Positions 42,613-50,976 of a DNA stretch of 64,000 nt are shown here, in pieces. Numbering within the stretch: the stretch's first letter is position 1; the number at the start of each line of letters is the position of its first letter. The translations under genes were made by a program, and so were the position numbers. The notes beneath the pieces were generated by a model. It did no database searches. It was not told the DNA's origin and worked only from the letters and a program-made list of their open reading frames with translations. The stretch is from Fabrea salina (Eukaryota > Ciliophora > Heterotrichea > Heterotrichida > Fabreidae), in the NCBI GenBank assembly GCA_022984795.1, contig JALIHJ010000011.1, positions 186,001 through 250,000 of the forward strand, in the 5' to 3' direction.

Positions 42613-44460
42613 ATGAGTTGCTATATAATAGCAGGAGTAGCTGGAGACCCAGCTTTTGCTTTGTGCCAGCACTTAGGTGAAAAGCTCCAAAAGAGTGCTC
42701 CTAGTGTTTCTGTGCGCTGCGTCATGAAGCACCCTTCGGAGTGGGAACCTTTTCTGAAATCTGTGTGCAACGGGTACGGATTTTCAAGCCCAAGTTCCCC
42801 CATAGTTTTCACAGTGGACGGTAAGTTAATAGGTGGGAAGAGTGAGTTCAAAAGACACGTTTTGTTCACCTACGGACTTAAAAGCAACTTAGGTTTGAGT
42901 GAAAAAACTGAAAGGGCTGAATTTGACATTTCAAACTTAGAAGAACAAAGAAAACTCCAAGCAAGGGGTCCTTTGTACCACGAAACTGTGCTTAAACAGT
43001 TCCAAGAAGCCAAACAAAAAGCTGTGATAGACAAACTCGACGGGTTCTTTGAAAGCAGAGTTATTGAAGGCATTGAGTGGTTTGTGAAAGTGACTGAGAA
43101 GTACTCTCCTTTCGGCAACGACAACTTTCAGGGCTTCGGAGAGGACTTGGAGTTTGTAAACATTCCTGAAATTGAAACTTCAGAAGAAATAGCTATTGAG
43201 GAAGAAGTTAATGCAGAGGAAACTCAAGAAACCCAAGAAGCTAAGGAAGAAGAGCAAAACTCACAGGCAACTGACAACGAAGAACTGGAAGAAGACCAAG
43301 AAGACCAAGAAGGCCAAGAAGACCAAGAACCTCAAGGAGAAAACCAAGAAGGCTCAGCCTCTGAGGAGCAAACCACTGACGAAGAAGACAGTCTCATTAA
43401 CTTCGAAATCAACGAAAGAAACATCCAAAGGTTCATTGAGAAGTTCAAAGGCATCAGAACTGACTACAACCCTAGTGTAGCTGAACCTGAGTACAAACCC
43501 TCCTCTGTAAAAACAGTGGTAGTTCCCAAGGCTAACTTAGTTACGAAGCTTGAAGATAACTATTTGGTTGTCCTGCATCCTTATCCCTTGATTGAAAACA
43601 ACCTGATTGTTTTCCAAGAAGACCAAAATGAAGAGGAGTTCTGGATGGTGAGAGACAGCTCTATGGCTCCCAACTGGCTGAAATTACTCAGCATACCCCC
43701 CCAAAGACCTGTTTACAAGGACGGAGAAATAGTTGAGCCTAAGGTTCCTAAAGAACCTGTTTACATCAAGGGAACCAGTGGGAACCTTTTGAGTAGTCGC
43801 GGCTTTTCGAGTAGTGAAATTGACTTTGGACTGGAGTGTTCAAGGAACTCTTCTTTGAGGCTTAACACTATCAATGTAAGGGTCCAGCACTTGCTTACTG
43901 AAAGTGACTGGGAAAAGTGGTATCAAGTTGTTAAAGAACTCAACGGTGTGGGATTTTATCAAGTGCTGCCTTATAAAGAAAGGGGCTATCAACCCTTGTC
44001 TTTAGGGCACTTGAACTTATTTATTCCGCCAGCCGAAGACATTCCTCATATTCCACTTCAAAAACTCTTTGGAGAAGTAACTTCGCCTGACTCCTTTTTC
44101 ACTTTAGAAGAGTATGAGTTTGACCACGTGATTCACTTACTCAAAGAAGACTTGAAAGGAGAAGACTTTTCCCAGGCTTACATAGAATGCATATCCCAGT
44201 TAGGAATCACTGGTGGAAACTTTGAAAAGTATGAAGCTGGAATGGTGATACTGCTGTTTCCTAAGTTTATGTTTGTAGCACCTATGTACAGGCCTTTTGA
44301 AGAATGCAGAGGTAGAAAAGTCTTTCCCGACCCACTTTGGTATGCAGGGATCTTCAACTTGCCCGTGCTCCCTCCACAGTACCCCCAAACTTTAGGAGTC
44401 CCCAAAGAAGAAAACCCCATTCAGCTGCTAAAAAGAGTTTCTAAGTTTAGCATTTCTTAA
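42613..44460 (+). CDS. MDH1B N-domain fused to an Ap4A-phosphorylase-like pseudoenzyme
   Basis: A 615-aa protein. Residues 1-100 (IAGVAGDPAFALCQHLGEKL, then HPSEWEPFLKSVC and SPIVFTVDGKLIGG) resemble the thioredoxin-like N-terminal domain of malate dehydrogenase 1B. An acidic linker (about 190-260, EDQEDQEG type) follows. The C-terminal half follows ATP adenylyltransferase/Ap4A phosphorylase: LVTKLEDNYLVVLHPYPLIENNLIVF, then LTESDWEKWYQVVKEL and GVGFYQVLP. But the HxHxQ-type catalytic stretch (SQPHKHLQ in the family) reads QPLSLGHLNLFIP, so catalysis is probably lost. MDH1B-type proteins in ciliated cells hint at a cilium role. ATG at 42613 is chosen over an upstream TTG. Confidence 0.75.
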   Translation: MSCYIIAGVAGDPAFALCQHLGEKLQKSAPSVSVRCVMKHPSEWEPFLKSVCNGYGFSSPSSPIVFTVDGKLIGGKSEFKRHVLFTYGLKSNLGLSEKTERAEFDISNLEEQRKLQARGPLYHETVLKQFQEAKQKAVIDKLDGFFESRVIEGIEWFVKVTEKYSPFGNDNFQGFGEDLEFVNIPEIETSEEIAIEEEVNAEETQETQEAKEEEQNSQATDNEELEEDQEDQEGQEDQEPQGENQEGSASEEQTTDEEDSLINFEINERNIQRFIEKFKGIRTDYNPSVAEPEYKPSSVKTVVVPKANLVTKLEDNYLVVLHPYPLIENNLIVFQEDQNEEEFWMVRDSSMAPNWLKLLSIPPQRPVYKDGEIVEPKVPKEPVYIKGTSGNLLSSRGFSSSEIDFGLECSRNSSLRLNTINVRVQHLLTESDWEKWYQVVKELNGVGFYQVLPYKERGYQPLSLGHLNLFIPPAEDIPHIPLQKLFGEVTSPDSFFTLEEYEFDHVIHLLKEDLKGEDFSQAYIECISQLGITGGNFEKYEAGMVILLFPKFMFVAPMYRPFEECRGRKVFPDPLWYAGIFNLPVLPPQYPQTLGVPKEENPIQLLKRVSKFSIS

Positions 44461-45526
44461 TTAAGTATGTGGTTAGTGAAGCTGGAAGAGGGGAGTATGT
44501 TTGAGTTGCAAGTTCTTTGTAGTGGGACGCCAAAGAGTCTACTTCTTCAGCAGAGCAAGAGACTTCGGGCAGTTCAAGCATAAATTCATGAATAAATTCC
44601 ATGTGACTAATTAAAGTGTGCAGGTCAACACTTGGAGTTGTAGTGTAAACAAATTCTGAAAACATTTCATATAGGATCAAAGCTCCTTGGGCTATTTCTT
44701 CGTTCAGGGACTCTTGAGGGTTACAGAAGTAACTTGCCATGTAGTCACTCAACAACCCATACTGCGTTTCTTCAAAAAACCTTTTGGTAACCATAAACAG
44801 CAAAGCCACTGCTAGTTCCCCCACTTGAAAGTTCTTTGAGTAGTAGTGCATGTTCAAGCTGTCCAGCAAAAGCATTGAGTAGTGGTAACGCCTGTTAGAA
44901 GTAGAGTTGGGCTGAAGGTAAACCACAGCTTTTTTCTGCAGAGTTATGTCTCTCAAAGCTTCTCTCTTCAATGATGGTTCTTTGAGGCTTTTGCATTCAA
45001 ACTTCTCCATTAAAAACAGGTCCCACTCCCACATAAGCCAACTCAGGTACGAGTAAGGCGTAGTTGAGTACACTTTCCAGTCTAGCTTAAAAAGCATATC
45101 AAGTTCCATAACTACCAATTGTTCCTGAGTAAAAGCAAAGTCAGTTGTGCGGCACATGTCGTAAAGACTCACAACTTCTGTGTCTTCGCACTTCAAAGAA
45201 ATATACAACGCAGCTGCCCCCACAAGCTGGAGCTTGTCGTTCCCAACTTGTGATGTTTCTAGATAGCGGTCAATCAGGTCCACTGCAAGGTAGTAACTTT
45301 GCCTTTTGAGACAAAAAGAAGCTGCTACCTCCATAACCCACTGAAGCAGTATACAGCGTTTAAAGGGGTGGACTGAAGTAACCCGGGAAAGCAGTTGGGG
45401 AGGAGCAGGCAAGGAAGGAGGCTCAATTACAGGCCTAGAAGGTAACTCTAGGCATTCATTGCACAGCAAACTGGACTCGTCAGTTGAGGCGGAGTGGAGG
45501 GAAAAGTGAGGCTTAGCAGAAAACAT
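44447..45526 (-). CDS. E-type cyclin
   Basis: A 359-aa cyclin. The N-terminal cyclin box spans about 55-165: RCILLQWVMEVAASFCLKRQ with the MRxILxDW-like core, YLAVDLIDRYL, LVGAAALYISLKCED, and MELDMLFKLDWKV. ILLQWVMEV and YLAVDLIDRYL are nearest to cyclin E, which drives G1/S entry with a CDK. A C-terminal cyclin fold is present but diverged. No destruction box stands out. The last 14 bp overlap the convergent Ap4A-phosphorylase-like gene, and the short upstream spacer holds a CGCGC element. Confidence 0.85.
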   Translation of the reverse strand: MFSAKPHFSLHSASTDESSLLCNECLELPSRPVIEPPSLPAPPQLLSRVTSVHPFKRCILLQWVMEVAASFCLKRQSYYLAVDLIDRYLETSQVGNDKLQLVGAAALYISLKCEDTEVVSLYDMCRTTDFAFTQEQLVVMELDMLFKLDWKVYSTTPYSYLSWLMWEWDLFLMEKFECKSLKEPSLKREALRDITLQKKAVVYLQPNSTSNRRYHYSMLLLDSLNMHYYSKNFQVGELAVALLFMVTKRFFEETQYGLLSDYMASYFCNPQESLNEEIAQGALILYEMFSEFVYTTTPSVDLHTLISHMEFIHEFMLELPEVSCSAEEVDSLASHYKELATQTYSPLPASLTTYLIKKC

Positions 45527-45613
45527 ATGATTATAGAGTGCCTAAATCCCTACGAATCTGCCCGCACCACCTACTTTTCATTCTTATTTTATTAGAGGGA
45601 AATGTATGAAAAA

Positions 45614-45618
45614 GCGCG
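45614..45618 (-). promoter_or_regulatory. CGCGC element in the cyclin upstream spacer
   Basis: Minus strand TCTTCGCGCTTTTT, about 90 bp before the cyclin ATG, in the 96-bp gap to the p24 gene. TTCGCGC is close to the E2F consensus. Third case of a CGCGC core upstream of a cell-cycle gene in this window; function is inferred. Confidence 0.3.
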
Positions 45619-45622
45619 AAGA

Positions 45623-46210
45623 TTAAATCATTTTCTTAGACTTAAAGAATTTTTTGAGGTAAAGCATCTGCACTACAGCAAGTCCGCCCAAAAGTGCCAA
45701 GGTGCAGATTGAGTAAGCTATCACCCGCATGTGGATAGTTTCGTTAGTACTGCGCATCTGCTCTTCTCGTTCCCTTATGTACTGGATTTCTTTGTGGATT
45801 TGTTTGGTGCTGTCTTGGATTCTTTTGAGTCTAACTTCGCTTTCACGGAGGTCTTTGGTGGAAGCCATAGCACTGTAGTCTTTAGCTGCAGCTCCCGTTT
45901 GGACTTTTACGTTCACATTCTGCTCAAAGTTAGACTTGTTCTCTATGCACAGGTTGTGAACTCCACTTTGGAGCGAAGTGAAGCTAAACTTAGCTGAGTT
46001 AACGCCGAGCTTCTCAACTAAAGGAGCGCCTTCTTTATCGGTCACGCGAATGTTGAGGTGTCTGAAGTCGGGACGTTTTTCTTTCATGCTAACGTCTCCT
46101 ACGTACAGGGTTCCTTCGCTTAGTTCCTGGCCGAAGCACTGAGCTCCGAATTTTTTAATAGAAACTTCAAAGCCTAAGCACCCAATTCCTAGCAAAAGCA
46201 ACAACTTCAT
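45623..46210 (-). CDS. p24/TMED cargo receptor (GOLD domain)
   Basis: A 195-aa type I membrane protein of the p24 family, which cycles between ER and Golgi in COPII and COPI vesicles and sorts GPI-anchored cargo. Signal peptide 1-14, GOLD domain with the expected Cys pair (CFGQEL and HNLCIENKS), a luminal coiled coil near 125-155, a TM near 160-182, and a tail KKFFKSKKMI with the FF and dilysine KKxx signals. Length and layout are standard. It faces the TMEM245-like gene across 11 bp. Confidence 0.93.
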   Translation of the reverse strand: MKLLLLLGIGCLGFEVSIKKFGAQCFGQELSEGTLYVGDVSMKEKRPDFRHLNIRVTDKEGAPLVEKLGVNSAKFSFTSLQSGVHNLCIENKSNFEQNVNVKVQTGAAAKDYSAMASTKDLRESEVRLKRIQDSTKQIHKEIQYIREREEQMRSTNETIHMRVIAYSICTLALLGGLAVVQMLYLKKFFKSKKMI

Positions 46211-46221
46211 ATTATACCAAA

Positions 46222-47739
46222 ATGGAATCGCAACTTATAGACCCTAAGCTTTTCAGAACGTTCTTTGCAAGTTTCTTGGCAAGTATACTGGGTTACTACG
46301 TTTTGTACTTAGTGTACATGCTTTTAGAAAACTACATGGATATCTTTATACTGAGTGTGCTTTCTTCCTTAGCAATCAAGCCTTTAAAAGACTATGCACT
46401 TTCTTCAATTAAGCACCACTTGGAGAACCCCTACTCGTTTTCCTACACTAGTAACTCTTTTTGCTCTGCTGCTTTAAAGTTCTTTTTGGACTTTAAGAAC
46501 TACAAGTTTTCTCTTGAGTCTTACTACTTGCCTTTGATCCTTGTGATGTACTTAATTGTTTTCAAGATACAGCTGAAGTTCCAGCCCATCATCATCGGAG
46601 TGTTTTGCCTGATGGACCTTTTCTTTAGGTTCTTAGCTGACCTAGCTCTGCTCATCAACAACAAAAAGTTTATAAACGAAAACTCAGAAGTTTTGGTTTC
46701 GATAGTTACCATAGGAACGATTCTAGGAGTTATTTTGGGAGTGTTTGTAATCCACTCTTTGGCTTTTGGGTGCATGATTCTAGAAATCTCGCAAGAAAGC
46801 CAAACACTCTACTATCAACTTTCCAAGCTCACAGGGTCTGAACTGGTCCAACAACTCATAGACCAAGTGAACGAAAGACTGGGCCAGGACGAGTTGGTGG
46901 ATATAACTAACAGTTTGCTAGAAGACGTGCCTATGGGCGAAGACCTAGAGTGTTCCTACATACTAGACACATTAGTAGACACTCCTTACATAGGTCCTCT
47001 TGCTGAGAGCTACAGAGGCTTAGTTGACGAGTGGCTAGCTTACGGTGGAATTTCAAGTGCCCAAATCATAGAAGTTTACACTTTTTACAGCGACAGAATT
47101 AACAACGCTGTTTTAAAAGCAGCAATGTTTTTGAGCAACCAACTCTACTTAAACATTTTCTCACTAACAATGTCTATATCTTCTACCTTCGAAAAAGCAA
47201 TTATATTTGTGACCCTGCTTTACTTGTTGTTGCGGGAAGAAAAAACCTTTATTTCCAAGCTGTTTGATGCGATTCCTTTTCCTGAAAACATAGAAGAAGA
47301 AATCAGCAACACTTTCACTGCTTCTGTGGTAGGTTTGTTTTCGGCAATAAGTAAGTGTGCAGTGTCGCATTTCATTATAACTTGGGTTATATATGATTTG
47401 CTGGACTTGTCGCTCAAGTATACCTTTGCAGCCTTTTCTGCGGGCATAGCTTTGTTCCCAGTGTTTCCGGCTTGGGTTATAAACATCCCTACAATAGTTT
47501 ACTTGTGCATAGGAGGAGAGTATGTTAAAGCTTGCGTTCTTTTGAGTGTAGAGTGGTTCTTACAAGACTATATTGACAGTTCTTTTTACGAAAAAGATGT
47601 TAGAGAAGTTAACCCTGACTTAGTAGCTATTGCTATTGGTTTGGGACTTTATGAGTTCGGAAGCTTAGGAATTATATACGGGCCTTTAATTGCCTGTGCA
47701 GGTGTGCTTCTTTACAAGATAGGCAGTAAATGGGTTTAA
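46222..47739 (+). CDS. TMEM245-like protein (AI-2E/PerM superfamily)
   Basis: A 505-aa polytopic membrane protein. About four TM segments at the N terminus, a soluble helical part (about 190-290), and a C-terminal set of TM segments with TASVVGLFSAISKCAVSHF, then SAGIALFPVFPAWVINIP and GSLGIIYGPLIACAG. The last two match the conserved core of AI-2E family transporters, which in eukaryotes is represented by TMEM245. Substrate is not known for the eukaryotic members. Confidence 0.8.
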   Translation: MESQLIDPKLFRTFFASFLASILGYYVLYLVYMLLENYMDIFILSVLSSLAIKPLKDYALSSIKHHLENPYSFSYTSNSFCSAALKFFLDFKNYKFSLESYYLPLILVMYLIVFKIQLKFQPIIIGVFCLMDLFFRFLADLALLINNKKFINENSEVLVSIVTIGTILGVILGVFVIHSLAFGCMILEISQESQTLYYQLSKLTGSELVQQLIDQVNERLGQDELVDITNSLLEDVPMGEDLECSYILDTLVDTPYIGPLAESYRGLVDEWLAYGGISSAQIIEVYTFYSDRINNAVLKAAMFLSNQLYLNIFSLTMSISSTFEKAIIFVTLLYLLLREEKTFISKLFDAIPFPENIEEEISNTFTASVVGLFSAISKCAVSHFIITWVIYDLLDLSLKYTFAAFSAGIALFPVFPAWVINIPTIVYLCIGGEYVKACVLLSVEWFLQDYIDSSFYEKDVREVNPDLVAIAIGLGLYEFGSLGIIYGPLIACAGVLLYKIGSKWV

Positions 47740-47746
47740 GTCATAA

Positions 47747-48460
47747 ATGGAGGACGACTTTTCAATAAGTTTATCATCCCAGTTTGAAAACAACCACATC
47801 AAAGAAATGATTGAACTCAAGCAGTACAGAGCTGAAAGAGAAAACCTCATAAAAAACAACCACTACTTCATTACGCAACTTTCAAATTTACAAGTTGAGT
47901 TCACAGAACTAAAAGCCCAACTTGAAGCAAAAGACTCAGAAAACGCCAAACTCCGCAAAAAAGTCAAAAGTTTACAGGATACCCGGGACTCTTCTGAAGA
48001 TATTAAAGAAGAACCAGAGTGCTCCAAACAAGACTTGCAGCAAAAACTGGAACTCTACGAAAGTGCTTACAAAGAACTACTTACTGAAAGAGACCACTTA
48101 AAAGAAGAAGTAGTTCCTAAGTTGCAAAAGTCTTTGAATGAGTGCAAAACTGAAAACCAAAACCTGAAAAAACAGGCTGAAAGCCTCCAAAAGCAGTTAG
48201 AAAACCATTGCTTTGAAACACACGACAACCCTGTTGCTTACTTGCTCCCTGAAGCCTCTAGTAGCCAAGAAATGACTGAAACAAAACCTGGAATACTGCC
48301 TGCGCCTAGAATTAAAAAGAAAGTAACTTCTCCCCCAATGACTCCTAGAACTAGGCCTAACCTTACCAAAAAAAACAAGTCTGACACCAAAAACTACGTG
48401 CCTAGTTTTTTAAGAAAAGCCAAAGGTAAGCACTTGCAGTACAAAGTTTCAGGTGAGTAA
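47747..48460 (+). CDS. coiled-coil protein of unknown function
   Basis: A 237-aa protein with coiled coil from about 15 to 155 and a basic, Pro/Ser/Thr-rich tail (KKKVTSPPMTPRTRPNLTKK) with several TP/SP sites. No family recognised. It begins 7 bp after the TMEM245-like stop on the same strand. The end GKHLQYKVSGE is followed directly by TAA. Confidence 0.7.
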   Translation: MEDDFSISLSSQFENNHIKEMIELKQYRAERENLIKNNHYFITQLSNLQVEFTELKAQLEAKDSENAKLRKKVKSLQDTRDSSEDIKEEPECSKQDLQQKLELYESAYKELLTERDHLKEEVVPKLQKSLNECKTENQNLKKQAESLQKQLENHCFETHDNPVAYLLPEASSSQEMTETKPGILPAPRIKKKVTSPPMTPRTRPNLTKKNKSDTKNYVPSFLRKAKGKHLQYKVSGE

Positions 48461-48509
48461 TTTTGCATGTTTATATGATTTAATTAAGCTTCTACCGATT
48501 ATAATAAAT

Positions 48510-50627
48510 ATGCCTTATGGAACTTATTGGGTACAGACAGAGACTTTTAGAACCTTTAGAGAACTGAGGAACGTGCTTTCAACTTTACAAGTTGGAGTCG
48601 GAATAATAGTGATTGTTGGAGTAGTATACGGGTTCATAGACCCTGTAAAAAACTTAACACTGCTTGTGATGTTTATGCTGACAACTGGACTATGCTGGAA
48701 AATCAACAGTAAATCAATAAAATACCAGAAGTTCTTTGTAGTCTTTTTTTGCGAATACTTTACAATAGTCAACCTAGTTATGAAAAACGAATTGTTTCCT
48801 GGGCAAAGTCGGGAACTGATGATCGCTTCTACTCTGTTTTTGATCATATTTGAAGTCAGGGTTATCCACAACAAAGCAATACTTTTTGCTTTGCTCTTAA
48901 AGCATGCTTTGCTATGGTTTGGCCAAAACCTAGTTAGAACTATCACTGAAAGCCCTAGAGAAATCCCGGTGTCTTACTGTGCTTTTATTTTTGTGTACTT
49001 AGTTTACTCAAACGAAAAAGCCCGCAAAGAAGAAAGTTTTAACTTATACAGGAAGAAAACCAAGCTTGAAAGCATGAGGAAAAGACTTTCGGTACTTATT
49101 GAAAACATGCCTGGAGGGCTTATTCTGTTTTCGTCTTCGTTTGAAGTTGTACTCAAAAACATCAATGTAGTAAGTATATTTCAAACTGATGATGTGTTAG
49201 AAGCTGTAAGGACATTGGAGTACTCACAAGGACGCAGGTTCTACTTCAGAGATTCCGAAAGCTTACTTTTTGGAGATATAAAACGCTGCTTTGAGCTAGA
49301 ACTCAACCAAGAAGTGACTTTGGGAATTACTTTGTACGATCATAGTTACTTAGAATGGAAAGCTAAAAAGGTCGAGTGGGGTTCTGAACACGCTTTGATT
49401 CTGATTGTTAAAAACGTTGATGAAATAATCAAGTACGAACAAGTTTCCTCTGAAAACCGGTGCAAAAACGCTATTTTGCGTTCAGTGTCCCATGAGTTGC
49501 GCACTCCAACTAACTCTATTTGTTGTCTCACAGACAAACTTATGGAGCAGGAATTAGAGCCTGAAGTTTACCAGAACTTACAAATCATCAAAATATCTTC
49601 TAACTTGTTACTTTCATTAATCAACGACCTACTCGACTACTCCAGGATGCTAGCTGGAGTGTTTAACGTAGAAAAAACTGAGTTTAGCATCGGCAGAGCA
49701 ATTGAAGAAGTAGTGAAACTAGTTGAAGTCCAAGCTGCTAAAAAAGGAGTGCGTGTGTTTTCTAGAATAGACTCACTAGTTCCTGAAGTTGGGTTCAGTG
49801 ACGACAAAAGGTTCCGACAAGTACTGCTGAACTTACTAAGCAACGCAGTTAAGTTTACTTTTAAAGGAGAAATAGAAGTTTGCTTGTGGATGAACTGCAG
49901 AAACAAGCTGAGTGTTTCAGTAAAAGACTCAGGAATAGGGATTCCTTTAGAAAGGCAAAGACAACTTTTCAGACTCTTCAGCAGAGTGCATACTTCAGAA
50001 GTAAGTGCAGAAGGTTGTGGACTAGGACTGCATATTTCTAACTTGTTAGTTAAAGAACTTGGGGGACAGCAAATCCAAGTTAAGTCAAGGCAAGGAGTTG
50101 GGTCAGTGTTTTCTTTCGAAATAGAAATATTCAGAGAGTCCAGTGCTTTGGAGTACGACTTAGAGTTCAGTGACAGCGAAGAAATAGACAGTCCGGTCCG
50201 TGTTTACGAGTTTTGCACCAATGTGAAGTCTGAAAGGAAGGTAGAGGTACTAGTAGTTGACGACGAATCATTCAACAGACACATTGTGGTTACTGTGCTG
50301 AAGTCACTCAATATAAGCATTGCTGAAGCCTATAACGGAAAACAAGCTGTTGAAAAGGTAAAGCAGTTCGACAAAGTAGGAAGCTCGCTCAAAGTAGTGA
50401 TTATGGACTGCAGCATGCCTGAAATGAACGGCTGGGAAGCCACAGAAGCTATCAAAACTATGCACACTAACGGAGAGATCACCCGAATGCCAGTAGTGCT
50501 TGGCTATACAGCCTTCACAGGAGCAACGGAAACAGCTGAGTGCTACAGGTCAGGAATGACGAAAGTGCTTTCAAAACCAGTGAACGCAGAGATACTTCTT
50601 AAAACAGTGGCATCGTTCCTTTACTAA
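48510..50627 (+). CDS. membrane hybrid histidine kinase
   Basis: A 705-aa two-component sensor. The first 175 residues hold five to six hydrophobic segments. A PAS-like part follows, then the phospho-acceptor helix RSVSHELRTPTNSI (His near 328), the ATPase domain with N-box LLNLLSNAVKFT, DSGIGI and GCGLGLHISN, and a C-terminal receiver with VVDDESFNR, phospho-Asp in VIMDCSMPEMNGW and Lys in VLSKPV. All key residues are present. Phosphate would pass His to Asp and on to an unlinked HPt protein. Hybrid kinases occur in ciliates but not animals. The signal sensed is unknown. ATG 48510 is chosen over an upstream GTG. Confidence 0.93.
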   Translation: MPYGTYWVQTETFRTFRELRNVLSTLQVGVGIIVIVGVVYGFIDPVKNLTLLVMFMLTTGLCWKINSKSIKYQKFFVVFFCEYFTIVNLVMKNELFPGQSRELMIASTLFLIIFEVRVIHNKAILFALLLKHALLWFGQNLVRTITESPREIPVSYCAFIFVYLVYSNEKARKEESFNLYRKKTKLESMRKRLSVLIENMPGGLILFSSSFEVVLKNINVVSIFQTDDVLEAVRTLEYSQGRRFYFRDSESLLFGDIKRCFELELNQEVTLGITLYDHSYLEWKAKKVEWGSEHALILIVKNVDEIIKYEQVSSENRCKNAILRSVSHELRTPTNSICCLTDKLMEQELEPEVYQNLQIIKISSNLLLSLINDLLDYSRMLAGVFNVEKTEFSIGRAIEEVVKLVEVQAAKKGVRVFSRIDSLVPEVGFSDDKRFRQVLLNLLSNAVKFTFKGEIEVCLWMNCRNKLSVSVKDSGIGIPLERQRQLFRLFSRVHTSEVSAEGCGLGLHISNLLVKELGGQQIQVKSRQGVGSVFSFEIEIFRESSALEYDLEFSDSEEIDSPVRVYEFCTNVKSERKVEVLVVDDESFNRHIVVTVLKSLNISIAEAYNGKQAVEKVKQFDKVGSSLKVVIMDCSMPEMNGWEATEAIKTMHTNGEITRMPVVLGYTAFTGATETAECYRSGMTKVLSKPVNAEILLKTVASFLY

Positions 50628-50639
50628 GACTTAATAAAA

Positions 50640-50906
50640 ATGAGAGGAATAAACGCGTGCAGAGGAATGATGCGTCTCTCACGACAAGTAACCACTGTGC
50701 ACATGGCAAGGGCCCAGATGTACCGAGCTAGGTCTCAATAGTAAACTACACTTAGTTTGTCATTGCAGATTTCGAAAGTAAAGGTTTCTTTCAGTCCTCT
50801 TTACAACTTGTCAGTGTCCCAAGCACTCACACTAAGTTCCAGCGAAGAACCTGACTCAGAGACAAACGGTATTGCTTACACAGAAATTGAAGACGATGGA
50901 AGGTAA
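50640..50906 (+). CDS. hidden small two-exon gene, presequence-like N terminus
   Basis: ATG at 50640 opens a frame of 33 codons ending in TAG. Removing the 15-nt consensus intron at 50741-50755 joins it to a second exon, giving 83 aa with stop at 50904-50906. The N terminus is rich in Arg, Met and Ser without acids (MRLSRQ, MARAQMYRARSQ), like a mitochondrial presequence. The rest (KVKVSFSPLYN, then SSSEEPDSETNG and YTEIEDDG) is loosely like mitochondrial ribosomal protein mL53, but this is weak. It begins 12 bp after the histidine kinase stop. Confidence 0.55.
50741..50755 (+). other. 15-nt spliceosomal intron
   Basis: GTAAACTACACTTAG with A at position 10, a full match to the heterotrich pattern. 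It removes the TAG that would end the first exon. Confidence 0.75.
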
Positions 50907-50976
50907 GAAATAATTATGCATGCTGATAGTTGAACGTGTAAAGACGTCGGGCGCGAGCCCAATAGACTTTAAATAA

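Noticed and set aside
45603-45713. Plus-strand frame starting MYEKARRLNHF
   Set aside because: It lies mostly antisense to the well-supported p24 gene and shows no homology.
50640-50741. Ribosomal protein eL41
   Set aside because: The first exon ends RARSQ like eL41, but lacks its dense Arg/Lys run, and an intron extends the frame well beyond eL41 length.
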